Positions 35,126 through 42,259 of a stretch of DNA of 64,000 bases are shown piece by piece. How positions within the stretch are numbered: position 1 is the first letter of the stretch; each line of letters begins with the position of its first letter. This DNA comes from Paenibacillus baekrokdamisoli (lineage in GTDB: Bacteria > Bacillota > Bacilli > Paenibacillales > Paenibacillaceae). The stretch spans positions 4,977,501 to 5,041,500 of the forward strand of contig NZ_AP019308.1 of the NCBI RefSeq assembly GCF_003945345.1, in the 5' to 3' direction. The notes below the pieces were generated by a model. It was not told the origin of the DNA, ran no database searches, and saw nothing but the letters and a program-made list of their open reading frames with translations. A program made the translations under genes and the position numbers.

Positions 35126-35146
35126 TGTGCACGCTCATAATATCAA

Positions 35147-35263
35147 ATTGACAATGCAATGGTTATTACATGATTTTAATAAAACATAAACTTTAGAGCC
35201 GTTAATATTTTGGAAGTCGACATCGTCCCCCAACTTACCTAATCAACCTATTGCATTGTCGAT
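35147..35263 (-). ncRNA. Candidate retron msr-msd RNA
   Basis: The 146-base gap before the RT gene is bounded by complementary arms: ATTGACAATGCAAT (35147-35160) and ATTGCATTGTCGAT (35250-35263). They pair over 14 bp with one G-U, as expected for retron a1/a2. Between them, on the minus strand, AAGTTG-N11-CGACTT forms a 6-bp hairpin (msr-like) and AAAATATTAA ... TTTATGTTTT forms a longer imperfect stem (msd-like). A UAGG follows a1, where the branching guanosine would be expected. Boundaries, branching G and msd extent are inference. Confidence 0.65.
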
Positions 35264-35272
35264 CTAATAATA

Positions 35273-35638
35273 TCATAATTTCAAGTGGAAATCCCTAGGA
35301 ATATATATTTCTGAAAAGTTGGAACCCATCTGTATATATTTGCGATTTTCTTCATTTAATAATTTGATAACAGATATATCTGAGAGATCATGTTGTAGTA
35401 AGAACTCTTTCCCTTTATTGGTGACTAAGTAACCACTAGAGCTCGTATACTCGATATAATCGTCCTTCCGTAAATTTTGTATAATTCCATCTAGTTCACG
35501 AAAATTCAATGATAGTAATGTTTGTAATGACTTATGGGCGTAGTCGGAGCCCTTTTCATGTAGATATATCAATACAATCATTTCTTTAATTTTCAGTTTT
35601 GGTGCTTTTTTTCGACTCATTTCGCCACGTTCATCCAT
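35273..35638 (-). CDS. Winged-helix protein of the retron operon
   Basis: 121 residues. The first 75 form a small winged helix (KLKIKEMIVLIYLHEKGSDY, then LLSLNFRELDGIIQNLRKDD and YLVTNKGKEFL as the wing). The C-terminal tail is not recognised. The ATG overlaps the PRTase stop by 8 bases, so the two are translationally coupled. Retrons of the PRTase-associated type carry such a small DNA-binding-like partner. It may bind the msDNA or the effector. Confidence 0.75.
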   Translation of the reverse strand: MDERGEMSRKKAPKLKIKEMIVLIYLHEKGSDYAHKSLQTLLSLNFRELDGIIQNLRKDDYIEYTSSSGYLVTNKGKEFLLQHDLSDISVIKLLNEENRKYIQMGSNFSEIYIPRDFHLKL

Positions 35639-36605
35639 TAATAAGCCTCTCTCTAATTTTATTAAAAATAAATTTTGCTAAATTATTTTTCTTGTTTCCT
35701 CTAGTCTTTATAGCCTCTAATGTAACGTCTGTATTATCTAGTGGAAGTTCGTCTCCCCTAATTGTCCGCGGGAAAATAGGGTGCCATGTTACTCTTGCTT
35801 CCTGTTCCCAAAATGTCGACAATGTATTATTGGGTGTATTATGAAAAAACGCTACCAGTCCCTCCGATTCTTGAAACCCCATTATATCGTCGTCACGTTT
35901 GGCAATTTTACTCTCATACTCTCGAACAACTTGTCTTGCTTTAATTCTATCTTGTTCCTTTTCAAAGAATCTACCTTTAGAAAAGGCTTTAGTTAATTCG
36001 TATCCATATAAACATTCAATTTCCATACCTAAATCATTACGCATCTTTTCAATTTTCTTTAGTCCTTTAGGATGAGCAACTAAACACAGTATATATATTT
36101 TTTTGTCTTTGATTTTATTAGAGAAATCATTAATCAGTGGATGCAAATAATCCCTCAGTGTTGTTCCAGTTCCAATAATATCATCCACTAGCACAATATT
36201 CGATATCTCCGATGTATTATATGTCTTAAGATAATCTCGTAGCTGAAATGCAATTCTTGTAGTTTTCACCTGATCACTGCAAACTTCCCTAAATATTGAA
36301 AAAAACTCGTTGGTTCCATTGTAAATAGGTCTTTTAGGGGTAATTGGAGCATAAATAGTAGACTCGTGCTCAATTTCGAGTGATGTGTATTGTTCGTATA
36401 ATTTTGCAAATGTATCATGAACTTTCTGACGATTGAAATAATTAAAGTACTTCAGTAGTATTAAAAATGTTGTTCTATGCTGCTCATCAATTTCGCCGAG
36501 CCACTGAGTTACTTTCTCTGACAAACCCTGAAGTTTCTGATCCACTTTCAATGCATTCTCGGATAGGTTATTGATGTTTAAAAATTCTTTTAGATATTCC
36601 TCCAC
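35631..36605 (-). CDS. Phosphoribosyltransferase-like retron effector
   Basis: 324 residues. Helical N-terminal region (1-110), then a type I PRTase core with the PRPP loop IVLVDDIIGTGTTLRDYL, and a C-terminal basic segment (KKNNLAKFIFNKIRERL). GTG start with GGAGGA 6 bases upstream. A promoter candidate with TATAAT lies at 36706-36711. First gene of the retron operon. PRTase-like proteins act as the toxic or effector arm in one recognised retron class (type III as I recall the classification). It could alternatively be an orphan nucleotide-salvage enzyme, but the context argues against that. Confidence 0.8.
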   Translation of the reverse strand: MEEYLKEFLNINNLSENALKVDQKLQGLSEKVTQWLGEIDEQHRTTFLILLKYFNYFNRQKVHDTFAKLYEQYTSLEIEHESTIYAPITPKRPIYNGTNEFFSIFREVCSDQVKTTRIAFQLRDYLKTYNTSEISNIVLVDDIIGTGTTLRDYLHPLINDFSNKIKDKKIYILCLVAHPKGLKKIEKMRNDLGMEIECLYGYELTKAFSKGRFFEKEQDRIKARQVVREYESKIAKRDDDIMGFQESEGLVAFFHNTPNNTLSTFWEQEARVTWHPIFPRTIRGDELPLDNTDVTLEAIKTRGNKKNNLAKFIFNKIRERLING

Positions 36606-36787
36606 TTGTCTCCTCCAAACTTATTCATTATTAAGTCATTGTTCTATCAGTACAATTTAAGTAGATTAATTCACAACGACTAATGAATAAACGATTATAT
36701 CTTTTATTATAAAGCTTTTTAATTTCCATTTTACAATAAAATACATCAAAATTTCTGGGGATAGTATTTTGACATCCGTTGTATAAA

Positions 36788-36875
36788 CAGCACAAATCCA
36801 CAACCTCATGCGGTTGTGGATTTACATTTGGTGGAGGCGAACCGTGGATGTGCAAAACCACAGTTCGCCGAAGTG
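36788..36875 (-). repeat. ssrA-end-like repeat element, copy H (right flank of retron cassette)
   Basis: Near-identical to copy G: hairpin, GGTGGAGGCGAACC, and the distal stem GTGGATGTGCAAAACCAC with GGCGAA/TTCGCC. Identity ends shortly after CGCCGAAGTGT on one side and ACAGCA on the other, in both copies. The remaining non-coding bases to 36968 hold a second imperfect hairpin TTGTTCGA ... TCGAACAA (about 36893-36952), probably terminating hsdM. Confidence 0.8.
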
Positions 36876-36968
36876 TTATGATTAGGTTGTTCGAGAGATG
36901 ACTGTCATCCTCTCTAAAGATGTGTCTTCCTCTCCGTAGGCACTTCGAACAATCAGCCAGAAACTAAT

Positions 36969-38510
36969 TTAACGATTTTGAAAAACGATGCCTAGTTCTT
37001 TTAATTTAGATTTTATTTCAGCATCGATCTCTGCTGTTTTTCGATCAATTTCCCCTAGCTGCCGTTCGACAGTTTTAATGTCGATCATCTCTTCCTCTAT
37101 ATCCTTATCGATATACCTCGAAATATTCAAATTATAGTCGTTATCTCTCAACTCATCCAACGTAGCCAGATAGGAGTAATGTTCGATTTGTTTCTTGTTA
37201 ATATAGGTATCGGCAATTTTATTAACATCCAAGTCCCTCAGTTGGTTCTGAGGTCTTCCACTCTCATAATCATGAGAAGCGTCAACAATCAGGATCTTCT
37301 CATTCGTTCCACGACTCTTTTTCATGACGAGTATACATACTGGAATTGTTGTACCATACATAAGGTTAGGGGGCAATCCAATAATCGCATCCACATAATT
37401 TTGGTTTTCAACGAGAAAACACCGTATTTTCCCTTCTGAGCCTCCTCTAAACAGTACTCCATGCGGTAATACGGCGGCTAGTGTACCCTCATAATCCAAC
37501 TGATAAATCATATGCTGAACAAATGCAAGATCAGCCTTCGATTGGGGGGCCAACACACCATACGAACCAAAACGCTCATCATCTAAAAAATGCGGACCTG
37601 CACTCCATTTTGCGCTATAAGGGGGGTTAGCCACAACCGCCTCAAAACGTATGTCCATATGCCTAGGCTGCTCCAACGTATCATCGTTACGAATATCAAA
37701 TCGATCAAACGTAACCCCGTGTAACAACATATTCATTCGGGCTAAATTATAAATCGTACTCATTTTTTCCTGACCGTAAAAATGTCCAACCTTCACTTCC
37801 TTCGCAATACTTAGAAGAAGCGAAGCAGAACCGCAAGTCGGATCATAAACATTCCTTAGTTCGTTTTTCCCTGTCGTTACTATTTTAGCAATGAGTGCAG
37901 AAACTTCCGGGGGGGTGTAGAATTCCCCTGCTTTCTTACCTGCGTTCGCTGCAAACCGAGAGATTAGAAATTCATAGGCCTCTCCAAAAAGTACCGGGCT
38001 TATACTGTCATCTGAGAATAGAATTTCGTGAATGGCTACCATAATGTCAGGGATAAAATTAGATTCCGATTTCACATGACGTTCTAATAGGGAAGCGGAC
38101 ATGTCCATATCAATAAATAGTTGCAGACTGTGCTCGCTGTCAGCCCCCATTATAGAGCGATTAAGACAATCAATGCCTGACTGAAAGCATTCGACATTGA
38201 ATAAACTTTTCTTAATCTGACTAACCATGGTCGAGAATAAGAACTGAGGTTCAATAACGTATCCTAGAGCCGAAATAAGCTCTTCCCTTAAACCATCATG
38301 CATTTCCTCATCTTGCCACGCTTCCTCAAATGAACGTTTATCATGTCGCAGCAAATGACTAACTCGATCTTCAATATTCCGCGATAGGTATCCATAACAT
38401 ATAATTCCCAAGAAATAATCACGTATAGCTGATTCTTCCAAATATCCGCGCAAATAATCAAGCCGTGACCATAATCGATTAAGAAGTTCGAATCGCTGTG
38501 CAGAAATCAT
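36969..38510 (-). CDS. hsdM: Type I restriction-modification N6-adenine methyltransferase subunit (HsdM)
   Basis: About 513 residues from the ATG at 38510 (GGAGGG 6 bases upstream; overlaps the hsdS-like stop as ATGA). Helical N-terminal domain, then AGKKAGEFYTPPEVSALIAK, the AdoMet-binding motif I DPTCGSASLLL and the catalytic NPPYSAKW. C-terminal coiled coil (MIDIKTVERQLGEIDRKTAE) for contact with HsdS. It methylates adenine at the site chosen by HsdS. No hsdR gene is present in this window, so it is either a solitary methylase or part of a system with another effector. Confidence 0.9.
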   Translation of the reverse strand: MISAQRFELLNRLWSRLDYLRGYLEESAIRDYFLGIICYGYLSRNIEDRVSHLLRHDKRSFEEAWQDEEMHDGLREELISALGYVIEPQFLFSTMVSQIKKSLFNVECFQSGIDCLNRSIMGADSEHSLQLFIDMDMSASLLERHVKSESNFIPDIMVAIHEILFSDDSISPVLFGEAYEFLISRFAANAGKKAGEFYTPPEVSALIAKIVTTGKNELRNVYDPTCGSASLLLSIAKEVKVGHFYGQEKMSTIYNLARMNMLLHGVTFDRFDIRNDDTLEQPRHMDIRFEAVVANPPYSAKWSAGPHFLDDERFGSYGVLAPQSKADLAFVQHMIYQLDYEGTLAAVLPHGVLFRGGSEGKIRCFLVENQNYVDAIIGLPPNLMYGTTIPVCILVMKKSRGTNEKILIVDASHDYESGRPQNQLRDLDVNKIADTYINKKQIEHYSYLATLDELRDNDYNLNISRYIDKDIEEEMIDIKTVERQLGEIDRKTAEIDAEIKSKLKELGIVFQNR

Positions 38511-39115
38511 CTCAAACCCTCCTGCAGGTAAGACCACAATTGTTGATTAATACTTTTCTCTTCAAGGTAGATACGCTGCATCAATAATCTTTTTTTATTC
38601 AATAAACTTCTATATACATCTCCTATAATCTTCTGTTCCTTCAAAGAAGGTACCACCATAGGTAATGCCCGAAGTTTTTGAATTGAGAGCGCTGCCACGG
38701 TTGTTCCTTGCGTCGCTTCACTCAAATATTTTCGGCTCTCAGGAGATTCATTCAAATACCACTCCAGATAAGGAGCATATAATGCTTCATTCACTCTAAT
38801 AATGGCAAAGTTCGACGGCACGAGTCTACCCATATATTCCAGTCTTACAGTTGCCGCACGGTGTGATATTAAGTTAAGAAGAACCATGTTCTCATCGGTT
38901 ACAGGCAGTTCTTTTGCCTTGTTTTCCGATACAAGAATTTCTTGAGGTTTATCATGACTTCGATTTTCATTCCCCAAGCTTTCGTTCATTTCTTTCATCG
39001 AATAAAGCATTAGCATAACCGAACTTAAGCCCGGTGTAGCCTGTACACGGGATAAGTTAGCTCCTTGAACAACATTCCCGTAATCAGCGAGATTTAACAA
39101 TCCCCCCCACCTCAC
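38507..39115 (-). CDS. hsdS: Half-size type I specificity subunit (HsdS-like, single target-recognition domain)
   Basis: About 202 residues, half the usual 400. One target-recognition domain (LADYGNVVQGANLSR ... LNLISHRAATVRLEYMGRLV, SNFAIIRVNE) and one conserved helix region ALSIQKLRALPMVVPSLKEQ followed by a coiled coil. Half-size HsdS proteins can dimerise to rebuild a full recognition unit. The GTG at 39115 lacks a ribosome site; a TTG at 39100 has GAGGTGG upstream and is a likely alternative. It lies between hsdM and the DUF3800 gene. Confidence 0.82.
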   Translation of the reverse strand: MRWGGLLNLADYGNVVQGANLSRVQATPGLSSVMLMLYSMKEMNESLGNENRSHDKPQEILVSENKAKELPVTDENMVLLNLISHRAATVRLEYMGRLVPSNFAIIRVNEALYAPYLEWYLNESPESRKYLSEATQGTTVAALSIQKLRALPMVVPSLKEQKIIGDVYRSLLNKKRLLMQRIYLEEKSINQQLWSYLQEGLR

Positions 39116-39121
39116 AATAAC

Positions 39122-39940
39122 TTAAACTTCAATCCTCTTGTATTCGTCAAAATGTTTAGCGATAAAAAGGTTGATATAGGTTTGGAAGTTTCTCTCCGTA
39201 AGAATGGATTGGCCTGTCCATTCATAAAGAGACAAGTTCTGAATGAAGGATTCCAGCAACCCCATCTTGTACAATCTAATAATCAGATTCCGTTGTTCAC
39301 GTTTAGTCCTTGTGGTCGATCCGCTATTTTCCATTATTGTCCTTATTATTCCGAGTAACAGATCTGTAAGTTCTACCCCAATTTCCTCGCCTTTACGTTT
39401 GTAACTGCATTCTGAAACGAAGTAGGGTTCGCCCCTATAGAGGGCATGAGCGTTTAGTTGTTTCTTCAATGAGTTTGCTAAATCAAGCCGTTCATACTCA
39501 TATGCATGTTCAATATACAGAGCTGCGTTCAACTGAGAGGATTTATCGTATTCTCTGAGCAATCCGTACATGATCCTCTCGGGGAATTTGGTATATACAG
39601 TATACTCTGTAATCTCGGCTTTTAATCCTGATCCAAACCGGATTGCGTCTGCTTCGATTTGGTTATAATGATAATGAAGAATATTTAATTGAGCGTACGG
39701 TGCAATTTGCACTGCCACCTGGAATAACTTGATGATACCATTGCGCATCTTGGCATCACCCGAATAATCAGTCCAATGAAATGAATATTCGTTATTCAAC
39801 TCGTGCATCATAATTAATGCATCATTTTTATAAATATCCGTCGGGAAGCAAAGTGCGCCCATCAATTGGACTGCATTATTCTGTTTTCCACTTTCATCAA
39901 AGAAAATGGAAAGAGTCGTATTATTCGCGGCAGTTTCCAT
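39122..39940 (-). CDS. DUF3800 family protein (putative RNase H-like nuclease)
   Basis: 272 residues. The opening LSIFFDESGKQ with the invariant Asp-Glu-Ser-Gly, and the later GVELTDLLLGIIRTIM with its conserved acidic residue, are DUF3800 hallmarks. The family has a predicted RNase H-like core. GAGAAGG lies 8 bases before the ATG. It is first in a tight DUF3800-hsdS-hsdM operon, where an hsdR gene would normally be. This suggests, by position only, that DUF3800 is the effector of this methylase system. Confidence 0.82.
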   Translation of the reverse strand: METAANNTTLSIFFDESGKQNNAVQLMGALCFPTDIYKNDALIMMHELNNEYSFHWTDYSGDAKMRNGIIKLFQVAVQIAPYAQLNILHYHYNQIEADAIRFGSGLKAEITEYTVYTKFPERIMYGLLREYDKSSQLNAALYIEHAYEYERLDLANSLKKQLNAHALYRGEPYFVSECSYKRKGEEIGVELTDLLLGIIRTIMENSGSTTRTKREQRNLIIRLYKMGLLESFIQNLSLYEWTGQSILTERNFQTYINLFIAKHFDEYKRIEV

Positions 39941-40055
39941 AGCTCAAACCTTCTCTCTGTACAAAAACGTTGGTTTATGGCATACTTAATTAACAATAAA
40001 TATTATCCACAGGATTCACTCGCAGCGCCTGAGATTGCGCGTGATCCACTCTTCC

Positions 40056-40095
40056 AAAGGGAACTTGCACTGCTTGATGTGCACGTTCCCTTTTT
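40056..40095 (+). terminator. Strong hairpin with T-run upstream of the DUF3800 operon
   Basis: AAAGGGAACTTGCAC ... GTGCACGTTCCC followed by TTTTT. It points rightward, yet no rightward gene with a clear start precedes it; a short frame from 39978 is doubtful. It may insulate the operon from antisense transcription or be a decayed gene end. Confidence 0.6.
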
Positions 40096-40149
40096 GCTAT
40101 TACAAATAATTACCTTATAGTCCCTATAATACACTTATATCAACAATAA

Positions 40150-40181
40150 ATCAATTGCTATTTATTGCAATAGCAATTGAT
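40150..40181. other. Perfect 12-bp palindromic stem-loop
   Basis: ATCAATTGCTAT (40150-40161) and ATAGCAATTGAT (40170-40181) around an 8-base loop, with CAAC/GTTG extending it outward. No T-run. It could be an operator or a DNA-structure site. The surrounding 39941-40440 has no gene I can support. Confidence 0.45.
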
Positions 40182-40445
40182 GTTGGATATACTCATTATA
40201 AGATCTACAATAAGCAACGAGACTAGTCTGAATTTGTCAAAATAATTAAAGGATTGGGTGAAGGGCAGGACGTAGGAAATCGGCTGCAATTGAAAGATTT
40301 GAAGGCCTAATATTGCCACGATGATGAGAAAAAATTGGCAGATTAGCGGATACTTAAAACATTTCACTAGTCAAGGCATTGGGCGAAGTAAAAGACTGCA
40401 GTTTTTGAGTATGTAGAAGTCATTCTTCGTTTGCAGGTCATAGAA

Positions 40446-40504
40446 AGCAAACACCCCGACCTCTTACCTCTTGCGGTCGGGGTTTTACATGGTGGAGGTG
40501 AGGG
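40446..40504 (-). repeat. ssrA-end-like repeat element, copy I (loop duplication)
   Basis: Minus strand CCCCTCACCTCCACCATGTA then the hairpin ACCCCGACC ... GGTCGGGGT. The loop holds the duplication CCTCTTA CCTCTTG (plus strand). It is the right boundary of the hsdM-hsdS-DUF3800 module, and the start of a tandem series (copies I, J, K) next to ssrA. Confidence 0.7.
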
Positions 40505-40981
40505 GAGTATCCAATTCCTGATTAAATTTACTGACGAAGAAAACTCGACGATGACGTTCTTATCGATAGAATGAGATGCCGTGCTCGTCCGCTTCGCTCC
40601 TGCGCGCGGAACATACCCCAATGTCCTCCTTCGGATCGGAGAGACTTCCCATTTCTTTCCGCACAAAAACCCGACCTCGTGCGGTCGGGTTTTTCGTGGT
40701 GCCAGCCTTTCCAAGAAAACCGACTATTGCATGTCGATTTTCCTTGGCGGCGGCGAGGGGGTATCCCATTCTTCATTGTAATGGCTGACGAAGTCGGTTC
40801 GCGGATGACGTTCTTAGAGGTAGAATGAGATGCCGTGCTCGTTGCTCTGCCCACAAAGTGAAGAGTTGCTCCGAAGCTTATTCCGAGTACTTTGCGGGGA
40901 CCCCGAGAGACGCACCTGCGCGCGGAACGTACCCCATTGTCCTCCTTCGGACTGGATCGACTCCCCTCTTTTCCACGCAAA
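40505..40981 (-). repeat. Two diverged tandem copies of the ssrA downstream region
   Basis: Two segments (about 40505-40660 and 40757-40977) share, in order: GAGGGG(A)GTATCC, CGATGACGTTCTTA or GGATGACGTTCTTA, the block AGAATGAGATGCCGTGCTCG, then GCGCGCGGAACxTACCCCA and TGTCCTCCTTCGGA, each ending in a pyrimidine/GCACAAAA or CGCAAAA segment before a hairpin. The second copy carries an extra stretch of about 60 bases. They look like repeated duplications of the tmRNA 3' flank. No gene is supported here. Confidence 0.6.
40661..40706 (-). repeat. ssrA-end-like repeat element, copy J
   Basis: Hairpin AAAAACCCGACC-TCGTGC-GGTCGGGTTTTT, then on the minus strand GGCACCACGA in place of the fuller CGCCTCCACCATGTA. 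Strong symmetric terminator. Confidence 0.65.
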
Positions 40982-41007
40982 AAAGCCAGCCTCTTGCGGC
41001 TGGCTTT
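40982..41007 (-). terminator. ssrA terminator
   Basis: Minus strand AAAGCCAGCC-GCAAGA-GGCTGGCTTT plus TTT, starting 5 bases after the tmRNA CCA end. It is the reference for the hairpin half of the dispersed repeat family. Confidence 0.9.
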
Positions 41008-41012
41008 GACGA

Positions 41013-41377
41013 TGGTGGAGGCGAGGGGATTTGAACCCCTGTCCGAAGACATCGCCACACAGGCTTCTACGGGTGTAGTCACAGTTTTGATGTCACCCGA
41101 GCATCGCCCCGTAACCGGCTATGCGTTGGGTCAGCCTGATTGTCTTCTTCAGCTCACCGCAGGCGGAGATGAGACAGCGTATTCCACTACTTGTTAGCCC
41201 CTATTCCAGTCACATGGACGATGCTGGGTAGAAGCACGCCAACAGTTTCTTAGGCTGCTAAAGCGTAGTTGTTTTGAGTTTTGCCGTTTAATAGGCTTTA
41301 GCGTTGATGAAGCGGACGCGTCCCCACTACCCGCAACCCGAGCTCGAACTATCCCCGTCGAATCCATAAACGCCCCC
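41013..41377 (-). ncRNA. ssrA: Transfer-messenger RNA (tmRNA)
   Basis: 365 bases. The 5' end GGGGGCG pairs with the 3' CGCCTCC of the acceptor stem, followed by A and an encoded CCA. TGGATTCGACGGGGATAG near the 5' end and GGTTCAAATCC near the 3' end are the tRNA-like D- and T-arm parts. The tag reading frame at 41285-41250 encodes GKTQNNYALAA then TAA, giving a proteolysis tag A-GKTQNNYALAA. With SmpB it rescues stalled ribosomes. A promoter candidate with TATACT lies at 41525-41530, so the RNA may be made as a longer precursor. Confidence 0.96.
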
Positions 41378-41610
41378 AATATCGCATAAACGGCCTATCG
41401 GATCATCCGTTTAGCAGGTAAGACGCTCATTCGACTTACAACCAACTACCTAACTTGCGCAGAAGGTTCTAAATGAATCGAGCACGTGTTGATTTAAAAT
41501 CATTTGTTTCGTTACTGCTTCATTAGTATAACACATCAACAGCTGCGAATAACTAATGTCTTACTGGAAGCGCTGGCCTCGTTCTCCACATCTACCAGTA
41601 ACATCTTGCA

Positions 41611-42090
41611 CTAGCGAGCAACCTTTTGTTTCTCACGCAAAGCACGTTGGATATCACGCTGAGCATCTTTCTTAGCTGCAGTCTCACGTTTATCATACTG
41701 CTTCTTTCCTTTACCCAGTCCAATCAACAGTTTGGCATATCCATTCTTGATGTAAATCTTAAGTGGAACAATGGAATAGCCATCTTGCTTAGACAATCCG
41801 AGCAGCTTATGAATTTGGGTCTTATGCATCAAAAGCTTACGCGTTCGTGTGGGATCAGTAGGATTACTGCGGTTGCCTTGTTCAAAGGGGCTAATATGCA
41901 TGTTATGGATGAAGATCTCACCATTCCGAATCGTTGCAAAAGCATCACCAATATTCGCTTTTCCCATTCGAACCGACTTAATTTCACTACCCATAAGCAC
42001 CATACCAGCTTCAAATGTTTCTTCGATGAAATAGTCATGGGAAGCCTTCTTGTTCTGGGCAAGCTGTTTCCCTTCACTCTTCTTAACCAT
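41611..42090 (-). CDS. smpB: SsrA-binding protein SmpB
   Basis: 159 residues from the ATG at 42090 (GAGGTGA 5 bases upstream; an upstream ATA/ATT-type start at 42099 is unneeded). OB-fold with [32 protein letters not shown], and the basic C-terminal tail [18 protein letters not shown], which folds in the mRNA channel during rescue. It lies between rnr and ssrA, the usual Firmicutes order of trans-translation genes. Confidence 0.97.
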   Translation of the reverse strand: MVKKSEGKQLAQNKKASHDYFIEETFEAGMVLMGSEIKSVRMGKANIGDAFATIRNGEIFIHNMHISPFEQGNRSNPTDPTRTRKLLMHKTQIHKLLGLSKQDGYSIVPLKIYIKNGYAKLLIGLGKGKKQYDKRETAAKKDAQRDIQRALREKQKVAR

Positions 42091-42163
42091 GCTAATCACC
42101 TCATATCCATCTGATAGTTGAACGCAACCTAACTTGCATCAGCGAACCTTGCCCTTAAAAGCA

Positions 42164-42202
42164 ACAATGGACTCCTAACAAGTGCAGTCAGGAATCCATT
42201 GT
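42164..42202 (-). terminator. Hairpin between rnr and smpB
   Basis: ACAATGGACTCCT and AGGAATCCATTGT are near-complementary arms around a 13-base loop, with TTGCTTTT following on the minus strand. A partial terminator that would lower read-through from rnr into smpB. Confidence 0.6.
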
Positions 42203-42259
42203 AACAACTTTATTAAACGAAATCAAGATTTGGTAAAAGAGACCTCTGTAGTCTCTTCT

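Noticed and set aside
36631-36861. 76-codon leftward frame upstream of the PRTase gene
   Set aside because: It runs through repeat copy H and the AT-rich promoter region, has no ribosome site, and its sequence is explained by the repeat.
39866-40120. 84-codon rightward frame ending at the strong hairpin
   Set aside because: It begins inside the antisense of the DUF3800 gene; the later part (from 39978) could be a small protein, but there is no ribosome site or recognisable motif.
33987-40706. CRISPR array
   Set aside because: The repeats are long, few, contain terminator hairpins and are separated by kilobases of genes rather than short spacers.
40528-41197. Several overlapping frames around ssrA on both strands
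   Set aside because: They overlap the tmRNA and the tandem ssrA-flank copies; no start signals, and the RNA explains the conservation.
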